A stretch of DNA of 64,000 nt from Zonotrichia leucophrys gambelii (Eukaryota > Chordata > Aves > Passeriformes > Passerellidae). Both the position numbers and the translations under genes were made by a program. The first letter of the stretch is position 1. The number at the start of each line of letters is the position of its first letter. The notes beneath the pieces were generated by a model. It did no database searches, was not told the DNA's origin, and worked only from the letters and a program-made list of their open reading frames with translations. The stretch lies in the NCBI RefSeq assembly GCF_028769735.1, contig NC_088173.1, forward strand, positions 13,165,038 through 13,229,037, given 5' to 3'. Shown piece after piece: positions 39,484 to 51,700 of the stretch.

Positions 39484-40472
39484 GTAAAACTGGACACACC
39501 ACATTTAATGCTGCACCACTGCTGGGGGGTTAGCACATATGGATGGGATGCCTCTGTGAAACATTGTCTGATGTCTTGCAGACAGTGAGAATCACCTGCT
39601 CATGAGGGTCACTAAAGGCTGGTTTGCTGCATAGATAAAGCATACTGCACATAGGCTGTGTGCCCCCAGCTTAATTACCAGAAATTGCTTTCACTGAGCA
39701 AGACAGCTAAATAAAACTAGGTCATACACAAGTAAAAGCTTTCTAGGAGTGTTCCCAGACTTCAAAGAATATTTATTAACAGTTTACACTTGGAAAAATG
39801 CACCGGTCATCAAAATACCTGAGGATTAAGATGTATTAATTATATGGTAGAAAATGCTTCTGCCTGTTTTGCAGAACAATGTCATTAGAGCATACTAAAA
39901 ACAGAAACAAAAAAAAAAAAAACAAGCAAAAAAACACACAACATAAACAAAATACCACCTCCACACTTAGAAACATCTTAATCTGTCAAAAAAAAATTCA
40001 ACATACCAATTTTAATACTCTCTCTGATACTATTTTGATTCAAAAGACTAAGAGGCTCTGTGTTTTATATATGTGTGTTACCTGTGAATAATTGCTTTCT
40101 ATCTAAGATCATGGAGTACTTACATACCTGAATGCTTTCACAGCAATAATTCTTTTTCAGTGTAATAATTGGTTTTTTAAAAGAAAATGAATGACTGTGG
40201 GCTTCCTTCTGATCCTTTCTCATCCCACTTTGGTCTGAGCAAATGGAACATGTGGCTTTTTAAACAGAAGTTGCACAGGAAATGGTGGTGGGAACCTGAC
40301 CAATTTAGTTGCTCATTGACTTTAGCAATGTTGAGATGGAGCCTTTTAATTTGCTAGTTCCTTTGTTTAAATATAAAAGTAAAACTGAACTGTATCTCCT
40401 ACTAACATTTACTTTCTTTCTGTTTCTTCTTCAATGTTATTTTGCTGTGTGTGGATGCTTTTGGCAAATAAG
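39484..40472 (+). other. SORBS2: SORBS2 intron, 989 nt
   Basis: The intron begins gtaaaac and ends ggcaaataag. It contains the A-rich stretch at about 39898-39990 listed separately. The open frame starting at 39879 is a low-complexity product of that A-rich run. Confidence 0.8.
39909..39922. repeat. A homopolymer and A-rich tract
   Basis: Fourteen A residues occur inside a longer A/C-rich tract extending to about 39995. It may be a retroposon tail remnant; no element body is recognised next to it. Confidence 0.75.
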
Positions 40473-41090
40473 GCACCTCTGCCACCTCCTAGAAAAGAAA
40501 GCTTTCGGAAAGCAAGAGTAACTAATCCTGAGAACGAGATTAATCTCCAGGCAGGAACTGCTGGCCCAGCTAAACACCTCCTCTCAGATACTGCCTATTT
40601 CACTAGTGAGACGTTTGTGCAGGAGACAATGTCTTCTCAAGTATCTAACACAAGTGTGTCCTATGCACAGAAAATCATTAAACCCCTGCCCTCAGTCTCC
40701 AGTGCAGACACAGGCACAGGAGCTGGCATTAGCACCACTCTCCATCAAGGCCAGAGGCAGCAGTCTCAAAAACGTAAAATATCCACCCTGAAATTAACCC
40801 GGACCCGTGAGCCAGCGAGTGGCATTCCTTGTCATTCCCAGCAACAGCCCAAGCCTGGTGAAGAGCCAGTGTTGTCACAGAGGCCTGTCTCACCTGCCTG
40901 TAACCCCATGCCTGAGATACACACAGCATCTCTTTCCGTTCAGATAGTTCCCACCCCTGACAATAAAGCAGAGCCTGAAATCCAAGATCATCCACCTAGT
41001 ATTTCTCCAGACACTTCAAAGATGTCTTCAAAGGATTTGGGACAAAAGTCTACAGTTCTTCCTTCTTCACAGGCTGCAGAATGCCATGTG
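40473..41090 (+). CDS. SORBS2: SORBS2 large cassette exon 1, proline/serine/threonine-rich (206 codons)
   Basis: This open stretch of 618 nt starts after acceptor caaataag and ends at donor gtatattt, phase 0 at both ends. It begins APLPPPRKESFRKARVTNPE. PLPPPR fits the class II SH3-ligand pattern PxxPxR and may bind SH3 domains, possibly those of sorbin proteins themselves (inference). The rest is rich in Ser, Thr, Pro and Gln, with no folded domain visible, and is probably disordered. The frame reads into the intron for 50 codons after the donor, so the 3' border rests on phase and donor match. An alternative donor 3 bases upstream (cat then gtggta) also keeps phase. It can be skipped without a frameshift because 39483 joins 52498 in phase. 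I judge it a real alternative exon from length, codon use, splice sites and phase. Confidence 0.8.
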
Positions 41091-44000
41091 GTATATTTAA
41101 TTTTTCCATCTTTTATTTTAGATCTTCATGAATCACTTAATAACCATCTGTTTAGTTATACTTATATTACCAAAGTTAGATCTTGTGTTTTCTGGGTAAA
41201 ACTACCTGTCACATGGACCAAAACAGAAATGAACAAAAACTGAAGGTTTTGGAAGGTTATTGGGGAAAAAAAATTACTTAGCTGAGATGGAAAGCAGACT
41301 TCTTTGTTCCTCTGTGAGCACTTTACAGAGTGCAAACGCAACATAGGAAATTAGTGTACTAATTAGCTCAAGTGGCTCTTCCTAGAAAGAATTGCATTAG
41401 AGAGTTATGCTGCCATAGATGCTGGAAGGATCAAGTATGGACAGTAGGGTTGGATTGGGGGGAGTTAAATGCAGCTCTGTCAGTTTTCTAGGGCCACAAA
41501 AAGTACATTTTGTCAGTCAGTGCTTTCTGCAAGGCTGGGCACTGGCATCTCCTATGTGTCCTGTGCAACAGAGCTTTTTAAAGAAAATGGGTCTGTAAAT
41601 TCTTTGTCAACAACCTCCACATGAAATATCACAGGGCACTGAACTTCTAGGTCCATCTGTTTCCTCTATACCTTATACCTACTGAAATGAAAATTCTTTA
41701 ACTATGCTGATCTCAGCTAGGAGAAATTGGAGTATCAGCATAGGACCAGAGGAGTCTGAGCAGGGTTTGCCACCATTCAGAAACTCCCTAAGTCAAATAA
41801 AATAAGCCTGGGCACAAGAAAGCAGCAGTGAATACATACTTGGCTTTGTAATTTCTGCTCTGCGTTACCTAGCCACATTAGGATTTTTCTATTTAAAAAG
41901 ATAATTATTCCAGTATATCTACCAATATAACAGCTTATCTGTGTTTGAAGTGGATGTCCAGATTGCTGTAGGTCTAGGCATGTCTGCCTCAAAGCTTTCT
42001 CTGAGGGAAAATCCCATCATGGCATATTTGTGTTCATCTAGTTCTGCTGGAATCATTGAGGCTACTCTGAAGTAAATACAGCACTATCTTGTAAATTAAA
42101 AAGTCCATTTACAGCCCTGTTGTCAATAGTAGTAACATCTCTGCTTTTCCAGACTGAGGTTCTTTCAGAGCATCACCTTTAACCAGGTTTCTACTCTGGA
42201 AGACATAAGTATCTGCATTAAAAACAGGGTAGTTTTAAGGTTGTGATATGTCTGTGTCCCCCTTCAAATGCCAAGTAAAATTTTTGATCAGAACAGAACT
42301 CTGGTAAATTATATGGCAACAATCTGCAATGCTCCTTTTGAATTCTCTCCATTGAAAAATAGGAGCACAGAAGCATTAACCACATTTTTCCTCCTCAAGA
42401 CTAGACACAAATCTGTCATCTTAAATTCTTCTTTTAGACTGCATAAAATTTAGAACATTTTGAGAAAAACAAGTTGCTTTACCCTTTAGAAGAACCAGTC
42501 TGCTACTCAATGATTTTTGTCAGGTAAGACAAGTCAGTTCAAGCAAGAGCCACAGTAAAGAATCCATGTCAGAAACAGTAAGGAAAGCTGAGCCGCAGCT
42601 TTTTCTGGTAGATGGGGTAGATACGAAGATATTGCAAGTCTTTTAAATATGGGCATCAAAGGATACTGTCAAACAGCAGAATAGGTGTAGGTGTGGCCAA
42701 TTCAACTTTTGCATCGGTTGTATTTTCACATAAAAATAGTTGCTCAGCCTCTTAGAATATGAGGCATTACATATGGGCAGATCAATCTCTCAAACAGAAA
42801 GTATGATAGCTAATAAGGATTAGGGGAAATACCTTTTTATGATTAAGAATAATACTCAAAGTTGAATCAAAAAAACTAAAAAGAATTCATCTTCTAGCTG
42901 CTATTTTAGAATTTTAGAAATCAAAACACATTTTGCATTAATTTAGAATCACATTAATTTAGAATCTTGTTTAGTTCCTGAAAAATCTTGTTTTAGTTTC
43001 TGAAAAAATCAGAAAAGTATCTGTGGCTTATTTGGCAATTCTGCAGTTAGTTTTCTGCTTTCTCCTTGATTTCAGGATGGGGGAAGCACTATCAGAAATT
43101 TGGTGACTGGGTTGCTCTGAATAAAAGGAGAAAAATTTCACTTGATCACAGAGATCATTAAGCCATCTTTTGAAGCTGTATCCCTTTATGGATCTCTTAT
43201 CTGCAAAATGCAGCTGACATTTTCTGTGGTGTTCAGTTTTGAAATAAACTCTAATGAAGGGGAGTGTATTTGGCATCACAATTGAGTGGTGGAGCCAGTG
43301 GGTTTTTGTAGCTCCTTGTTAAAATACATACCTAAAACTAGAATACAATCAGCATGTGAGATGGTGTAAAAATCTGCATCAGGTGAGTTCCCAAAATGAA
43401 GATGCCATGAACTAAGATTAGAAATAAAGGCTGCAGCAATATGTTTAAAAAAATATTTATTTTCTGACTCAGATCTCAGTTTAAAACCTTGAAACTGTTC
43501 TAGCTAATACCAAATATTAAGATCCCTTTAGTGCTATATATCATAGTATTTGCTAAGGTCACAATTTCTCTAATATAGAAAATTAACTTTCATGCAGGAT
43601 ATTATTTTCATTTTTTAAATTATTTTAGATCTGCAGGCTCTACAGGACTTTGTGTAGGAGTTAAAATACTTCTTTACCTGCAGCTTATAGGTTGTATGTC
43701 AAGCTGTGTCCTCAGAGGATGCTCTCAGGCTGTAGATTAGGCCTGCCAGCAGTGTTTAAAGCTGCCAGAGAAACTCTCAAAAAACAAATACACTTAGAAA
43801 GGTGCAACTCTCCCTCTGCATATGGGTTTATGTATGTGAAGGAGAATGAGGTATAAGATCAGGTAATTATCTCTTCTTAAGAGGTAGTAAAGAAGAAATA
43901 CGGTGCATGTGGGTTATCTGTGTTTAGCCAACGTGTACAAATGTATTTTTTCACAAAGTATGGAAATATAGAGCCCAGAGGGAGCTTGTGTGGTCCAGGT

Positions 44001-44399
44001 TAATGTATCTTGCTGTTTGTGCTCCTATTTGCACTGAATTTCACTGATATTTGCTTATCTGTTGAAGCTTTAGGAGCAAGCAGAAGTGTGCTATGACTCA
44101 CTGAGTGACATTTTGTAAAGACTCCTACTCAGAGAAAGGTTAAACCCCTTAAAAGTATATATGAAAATAGAAGCATTCAGGTTACTCAATATTGGTACAT
44201 TATTACAGTCTCAAGAGATGCTGCTTCTTTGTACCATACTGCAGATACAGGAGCAATAACTGTATCTATCTCAACAGAGAAATTTGTATTTGCTAGTATG
44301 AAACCAGTAGAGGTAAATTTTATTGTCTAAGTTTCTTATAAGAAGAAGTTATAAACTGATGAAGAATTCTGAACTGCATCTTCAGAAATAATCACCTGA

Positions 44400-44418
44400 T
44401 TTTTTTTTTTTTTTTTTT
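44400..44418. repeat. T homopolymer run (19 T)
   Basis: Nineteen consecutive T residues in an intron. It is expected to be length-variable and could mark the tail of a reverse-oriented retroposon, but no body is recognisable. Confidence 0.85.
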
Positions 44419-45536
44419 ATTGCTTTGTTCTTGGGTTCCTAAGTGTCATGGTGTTCTAGATATCACTCTCTGAAACTAAGGTTGCAAAGCATTTTTTTTG
44501 TTATTTGAATTCCCCAGATGAGTTCAACACTTGGTTTATTCCTGATGTCCTGGAGGAGTAAAACATCTGTAGCAGATGTTTATGAAAGTGTTTCTTTTGA
44601 CAGCCTTATAGCTATAGAAATGTGCATCAAGGAAAATAAACACAGAATTTTTAGAAAAATCTAAATCAATTCATCTAGTAAATTTCTGAGTTTTAGGTAT
44701 TGGCAATATGTAGAGTGATATGGAAGAAAGAGAAAACTGGTTTCAGCATTCTGGGGACAGATGTGAAGCAAAGAAAATTGAGCATGTATTTTTCATTTTA
44801 GGTTCTGCATCACTAGTATTGCTTTAAACAAGGGCTGAACTACATCTCCTTATACTGAGTTTAGAATAAGAGGGCTAGGCAGAAAAATGAGTATTGGAAT
44901 ATAATTTGCAGCATTAGTTTGAAATCAGCTTTTGATAATTAAAAATAGAGGTATTTTTACCCATTTACGCAAATGTATGGGTGTAATTTGATTGTTGATT
45001 ACTAAACTCTGCTATGTATTAACACAATGAATTTATTCACTTATCTCTGAGTCTCCTTATCTGTGTCTTGACTGTTGAAGCAAGGCCAGGACTCTGGTGT
45101 CATTAATCTCACACCACTCCCCACATACCTTGCAATAAAACAAGAGATGACTGATTTTGAGACCCATACTGGGGTCACCTGTTTATTTTATATGAATTGG
45201 ATACCAGCTGTATTCTTCAGGCCTGACATTTCCCTATTTGATGGAAAAGAAGCATTTCAAAGGACCAGCAGATGGCTGCAGCAAAGGCTGCTCTTCAGAC
45301 CTTCAATTCACATCAAGACTGATGATATTTATCTGTCTGTCAAGTGTTGCTCTACAACCCAAGACAGCCACAGTCTGTTTTTCATCATTTTAATCAATTA
45401 AGTATTTGTTGGGCATTTAATCTGCCTGACTTCTGCTAGCATTTCTGCTGCTATATCAATAACAACCTAATCTGAAGCATGCTGAATGGAACCAGTATTA
45501 AAAGTTTTCTGAAATGCCTTCAGCCTTGTCTTTCTC

Positions 45537-45559
45537 ATATTTTTCACAGTGAAAAATAT
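45537..45559. repeat. Perfect inverted repeat, 11-bp arms, 1-nt centre
   Basis: The arms atatttttcac and gtgaaaaatat pair exactly around one A. The half-site cacagtgaaaaat occurs again about 45 bases downstream, at about 45591. Confidence 0.8.
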
Positions 45560-46954
45560 AAGAAAATATGATTCATAGCTGAGATGGCATGCACAGTGAA
45601 AAATGTGGATCAGTAGTAGCCAGTTGTATGTGTTTGAGATTACCAACATTCCATGTTTTTATAAGTGATGTAAATCAGTTTTCAAAAACAAGGCTGTTTT
45701 AAATCACAATTTCAGCCACTCTTTCCCAGAGAGATGATTATATATATGAAAGTATTCTAGAGCCAGGCAGAATAGAAGTTCTACTCTATAAAGCCAAGAA
45801 GCTTCATGTTGGGAATCAGCCCCTAGAATTGCTGCATTCCTTCTGTCTGCATTGTAAGAACAACTTTATATTCTTTTTAATAACTTGGCTTGATGAAATC
45901 AGCTATTATTTGTCAATCACAATGAATTAAATTCTTTTAAATCTCAGTTTCATTAGCTCTCTGGATGCACCCTGAATATTTGTCCTTGTGTTGTCAATCC
46001 CTTCTTTTCTCAAGAATGCAAGAAATCTCCTCAGTTCAGAGCCAGAAGGTTTACTAGATTTCATAACTCCCCAAGATTTCCTGTTATTTTAACAAATAGA
46101 GATTAATTTACACATTTTGGCTGAGTCATATGTAACTTTTCTTCTGGGGGTGCTGAGAGGTCTCAAGAAAGTCAAAGCTTCTTTTTGGCCCTGCCTCATA
46201 ATTACAGCATGATCTCCTGGTTCTTGTCTTTTGCTGGAGATCTTGATATGATGATCTGATGACATAGATGATGAAAATCATCATGAATGATGATTCTGTC
46301 TCCCCTTTATGTACCTGTGTGGTGAAATTACAGTTTCTTATATGTGTATGTAAATGCTAACATCTTAAATATATTATGCTGTATAATCATCCTAATTTTT
46401 CATGACATTATTTTTAATAGTATTCCATTGTTCTTTTGAAGTTTCCATTGGCAAATTAGTTCTCTATGAAAATACTGTGTCCTTTTACAGTCATACACTC
46501 AGTTATTGATTATTTTAATTAAGAGGTAATCTGTCCAGATCTCCTCTGTGAAAAGATTAAGTTGGGGGGTGTTCAGTTGTAGATTTGAAACATTGATGTG
46601 AATAAGATTTGGATTTTAAAGTGTTTGACTAAGTTTCTTCACTGTTTTGACTGCAGATTTTAACAGCAGCTTTTGCCTATTGTTGTGTACCCTAGAAGAT
46701 CCAATGATGCCAAAGATTTATTTTTAATCAATTGGAACAAGTAATAGATATCTGTTCACATACTTAAGATGCTTTTCTGTAACTCTTATTCATAGGGATG
46801 GTCCCATTGACCTCAGTAAGGTTATTTGTGTAAATTCTAGTTGATCTCAACAAGAATTATGCAACTGGAACCCCAGTGACCTCTTGTAAGTAGCATAATC
46901 TGGGTTGTGTTCCAAGTCTTCCATAAGGGCTTTAGAAGATATTTTCAGATTTTG

Positions 46955-46983
46955 GATTAAAATGCCAAAATGGCATTTTAATC
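46955..46983. repeat. Perfect inverted repeat, 13-bp arms, 3-nt loop
   Basis: The arms gattaaaatgcca and tggcattttaatc are exact reverse complements around AAA. It lies deep in an intron with no gene association visible. Confidence 0.85.
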
Positions 46984-48274
46984 TGATGGCTTGAAACATT
47001 TTTGAATGATTAAAGATGTCTGCCTAGTCTAAGCATAGGAAATATCCATATTACTGATAACAAGGTGATATGGATGACTGAATGTTTCTTTTTATAGTGG
47101 TATTTACTACATATAGTGTCTTACTGTCCTCTGTTTTACATAAATTTAAAATCCCAAACACTCTTTCCCAGTAGCTATTCCAGATGTCCTCAGCCCTAAC
47201 AACAGTGAAACCCTTAGTGCTGAAGTAGGCAGCATTTTGAATACTTAGGAATTAATGGAAAGCTTGTGGTTTAATAGGCAGTATAGAAGGATTTGTGTAG
47301 CTGTTTAACAAATACTAGATGCCAACATGCTTTAGTTCAAAAAGAAGTTGCAGATGCAAAAAGCCAGTTGCAGGGCTAGTTTAAACTGAGTGCCCTGTGA
47401 CTGATTTGAAATGACAGAACATAAAGCTCATACATTGTGTGGCAGTTTTCAGAAGCACTCTCATGAGACTGTTCCCTTCTGCTTTTAAGGAACTGTGCTG
47501 AATCCAAACTGGCATGTTTTGTTTCAGTATGTCCTGTTCTTGTGTTCCCAGTCTTTGTTCCTCTGATTTATACCAGTTACCCTAATAATCCTTATGTCCT
47601 CTAATGTTGAAAAGACTTCTATGCATACACCTTATAGAGTAGGTTGTGACAGGGTGCTTCCAGGGTGCTTGGAAATTCTAAGATCATCCAAATATTTTTA
47701 TTAGAGCGACAGTGGAGAAGATGTATTCAGTCACAAGAGGCAAAAAATTCTACTACCTATTACTTGCAGATCATATGAATAGTCATTAAGCGTGTGCCTG
47801 TATATCTGGCAGTCCTGCTCATCTTTATATTACAGTTAATTTCAAAATCATACCTATCCTTGACAAAATAAGTGTATCATTTACCGAGATCAGACTTGCT
47901 GATACTTTGAAAATTACATAGACATGACATTCTCTAGCCTCATATATATGTGAAGAATAAAATAGTGTGACCCCCTCAATGCACAATGGAGATCATTAAT
48001 ATTGCAGTACATTATGAATATTCATCCTCAGCACACTATGGTTTCTGGCATTGCTTCCACTAGTATTTTATGCATTCATTTCTTTCATGTTGTCCTACTC
48101 TAATATAGAGCATGGTTGATTTATTTCCTAATCTTTGTAAATGTGAACTTCCTTGGGTGGCTGAAAACCTTACACTTCTGTAATCCCCCTACACCCAGCA
48201 AGAGGCAAAGGGAAAAGTTCTTTATTCATTAAGTAATCTGTTTCTTTTCTTATTTTTTTTCCCTCAAATCTCAG

Positions 48275-48760
48275 CTTGGAAACCAGAAAGTAACTGCCCC
48301 TGTGATGGAGGTAAATGCTTCACAGACACACAGACAAACAGCAACAGAAGCTTCTCCACTGCCTCTTCCTTCTCCTGTGGTACCAGTTAACAGAGCCTCT
48401 TTCTCACCAGACAGTGGCACCCACCCAGTACCATATTCCTTGCCAACGCTTGATGATTTTTTGCCTTCCCTCTTTGGTCAGAGCCCAGCCCTGTCCCAGT
48501 GTCCCTACAAATGCCCGTTCCTGGCTGCTGCCAGTGCTGCCCCCAGGAACAGGAGCGAAGCAGCCTCTGTGAGCACAGACTCTGCCATGAGCGAGTGCTC
48601 CTCGCGCACGCTGAGCGAGTGCTCCACTGCCATCCTAGATGAGCTGCAGACTTGTAGCTATGATACCACTGACTGCTCTGAAACACCTTCCCCAACCCTG
48701 AGCCAGATGTCTGCTGTGTCAGATGGCACCACCTTAACCAACACTGCTGCCACCTCTCAT
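48275..48760 (+). CDS. SORBS2: SORBS2 large cassette exon 2 with SORBS1-like PTLDDF motif (162 codons)
   Basis: This 486-nt exon, phase 0 at both ends, lies between acceptor caaatctcag and donor gtaattat. It encodes LGNQKVTAPVMEVNASQTH onward. The centre reads YSLPTLDDFLPSLFGQ, which resembles the TFPTLDDFIPPHLQ block of SORBS1 as I remember it, so the exon is probably ancestral to the SORBS1/SORBS2 pair. The C-terminal part is rich in Ser, Cys and Thr with an internal near-repeat (MSECSSRTL then SECSTAILDEL). No folded domain is visible. GC content is higher than in the flanking intron, as expected for coding DNA. It can be skipped together with the previous exon, as in common mammalian isoforms, or presumably alone. 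The frame runs on into the intron, so the 3' border rests on the donor and phase. Confidence 0.82.
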
Positions 48761-51700
48761 GTAATTATGCTTCCTTTTTTCCTCCTCCATTTTGTTCAAA
48801 CAGGTTGTCAGAGGGGAACAGAGTTCGACCTTGTCTGTTATCCCATTACACAGACAAGTATTTCGGTAGTAATTTTCCATGGTCACAGTCTGACAGTGTT
48901 TTGTAACAGTTGTTAAAAAAAAAAATCATTGGCATAGCAGATTTGGGAGTACGAAATGATTGCTGCACAGTTGTGTGGTCAGCTAAGGTGTATCAAACGC
49001 TTTGCTTAAAAAAAAATAAATTCAAGAAATATTTGTTCCAAAGTATTAAAAGCAAACATTCCATGGAGTTTGAAGAAATTTGTTTAAAATATTGTTAACA
49101 GTTTACAGGTTTTTGGAGTCTGGACTACCACCATTTTGACTTACACTGAGATGCAGACTTCAATAATGTTATTTGTAAATTCATACTAAATGTTCACAGT
49201 ATTTAATGCAGTTTTTTCCCCAGCCGTGATGACTGCACAAAACTGGTTTTCTATCCTCTAATTAACCTTTTCCTTTCCTAAGCACAGTTTCTTATAGGAC
49301 TGAACTACATAAATAATCTTGAACTATTCAAGTGTACTGTTACTTTTCTCTTGGTTAAGTCAAGGGAAAAACCACTATGCAGTTAGACACTTTACACATA
49401 CATTCAGTTTTCTGTACCTTAGTATACTCATATATGGGGAGAAAGAAGGTATGGAATCTGGGTCAAACCCAGATCACTTTTGATTTCTTTTGAGATTATC
49501 CACATGATTAAAATGAGTCAGAACAAAGCCTTCATTTAAATTGAGCAATTCATTGCTGAATTGCAAAACAGAGAGATGTTCTGAATCCAAAGTTTTACTG
49601 GGTCACAGCACTGTTCAAACTTTGTATAAATACTTCAGCATACAGTAATTTTCAAGCCTGAAAAGAACAAACAGTATATATATATTTTTAAGCTTTGTGT
49701 ATAATTTTTAAAAAGTATTTTGAGTCCAACCTTGCACATAGTCACCTGGAAAGCCAATGTTTGGTTGTCATTGCTCTGGATGCTGCTAAAAAATACTAAT
49801 AGCAGTCATGTAAAAACTTTAATTCTTAACTTCTGTAACACAGCTCTGAAAACATTGTTTGTTTTTAAGAATCATTACTATGAATTTGCATAAAACACAG
49901 TCATTGTAGCCAAATATACCATAATAAGTATAGACTGGTCAGACAGAGTCACCACATGACCATTTACTAGCTATGGGAAGCATGGAATGTTTATATTTTC
50001 TTGTAGCCTACTTCTAAAATTGTCAGCTAATTGTATTTGTTTTCTTTGAGCATCATTTTTTGCAAGCTAAAGTGAGCAGTTGGTCCTTCTGTCTCTTTTT
50101 GGGTTATTCTCCCAGTAGAAGGCTATGTAATGGTCAGATCTGACCATCACTTTCTCTTTTAGACATGGCAGGGATGAGCATAATGTTTGTTCACTGTTAA
50201 TGGACAAAGCCAAATGAAAAGACATTCACCCAAAGAGCGAAAATCCCCAAGTAGTCCTAAGAACCCCACAGAAATTAAACTGCTGGCAAAACCCAACTCT
50301 GCCGTATAGAAAAGTCATCATCTCCCACTGTCTGTAGAGAAAGGCCAGATGACTAAAAATGCATCCATGAAATGAAAAAACATCTAAAAGGATTTTACTT
50401 CCTTGTAAAATCTGGTAATAAACTCGGTCACCTGGACCTAAAGTGTCCCATTCTCAGATTGAAATGTCAGTAACTACCAAATTATTCCAAGGGAAGAAAA
50501 GGCCTTTGAAATTTTGTTGAACTGTCTTCTATAGCTAACCTTGTAAGCCATGCAAGATGCAGCAGATGAACAAATGAAATAGCCACCTTCACAGACATTT
50601 TCCTTAAGGAGAAAAACATTAGAAACTAAAAAATTATAACTGAGCTGAGATCTTACCTAAGACCTTCAGAAGCAAACCCAGAAATGTCATGAACATGCCA
50701 CGGACACATTTATGACTGATGTCCTTCAACTACTTGTGCGGGTCCTATTTTCATGATATTTTGTACTACTTAGTGTAAATGCCTTGCTGTCTAACTGAGC
50801 TATTTGGTAAAGTCCTTCTCTGGAATATGTCAGTCTTTTATTACAAAAATTCATAGGAGTCTGTGAAGAACTCATGCCAGTTCTGCTCAGAGAAGCAAAA
50901 GCCATAGTAAATAAGTAAGAAGGTGTAAGGCTCTGCACGTAGTTGCACCCTGCCTTCCCTAGAAACAAGCTTTCCCAAAGATATGTAGGAGAAGAGAATG
51001 GGTGAACACCTGAAGCAGAGGAGAGATAGCTGGCCTCAGTTTGAAAACTTATCTGAAAACATGCCTTCATTGAAATGCTGTCTTTGAGTTATGTCACTTT
51101 TTTGTTCTTACATCTCCAAAGCTGGGGTTTTTTTGCAGGAGAGGGTCATGGAGGAAAAGCCATCTTACTTTTGATTCTGTAGTTTATTAAGAGAGGAAAC
51201 ATTTACACACAAAACTTTCAATGGAGACATCACCATGACAGAACCTTTTCAGCTCATTTCTGAAAACAGACATCCTTAAAATGACAAACCCCTGAATGCA
51301 TATAGGAGTTCACATAATGTCTGCATAGGACCCAGAAATGGTTTTTCTCCCTTAGCTATGGGAGGCCAAGATGTTAAAAATTTCAAATCAATTCAGTAAT
51401 CTCCGAAATACAAATGCATACAGAAGGTCATGAATAATTTAGTTTTTATTTGTAAAAATAATATGCATTTTAATATGTTTTTTATTTATACTTTGCTGCT
51501 TCAGGTAGTCTCTTGTTTACATCTGCAGCTGTTTTAGTTCATTTGTTATATAAAATTGAGCCAATTTTGTAGTTCTTCTAATTCAGATTTAAAGAACAGT
51601 TCTGCATTAAAGGAGATGTTGCAGAGAGTGTTGCTTGCTTTTCTGCTGAAATATTCGCTACCTTCTTACTTCATTCAATGCTTTCTCAGCATCTCAGTTT

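Larger units (their letters stand above)
41091..48274 (+). other. SORBS2: SORBS2 intron, 7.2 kb
   Basis: The intron runs from gtatattt to tcaaatctcag. It is mostly AT-rich with a T run at 44400-44418, inverted repeats at 45537 and 46955, and small direct repeats near 42940-43015 (aatttagaatc and cttgtttagtt units). A 108-codon open frame at 45075-45401 shows no known domain and no convincing splice pair. I recognise no second gene. Confidence 0.8.

Noticed and set aside
41091..41243. Continuation of the cassette-exon frame past 41090
   Set aside because: The translated sequence turns Phe/Ile/Tyr-rich after a good donor whose phase fits the next exon. It is read-through into intron unless a retained-intron isoform exists.
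45075..45401. 108-codon open frame in the intron between the cassette exons
   Set aside because: The peptide matches no family I know, and no acceptor/donor pair gives a phase-0 exon that would fit the flanking exons.
50726..51070. 114-codon minus-strand open frame in the 48.8-52.5 kb intron
   Set aside because: No known domain, no promoter or poly-A signal arrangement, and no retroelement signature.
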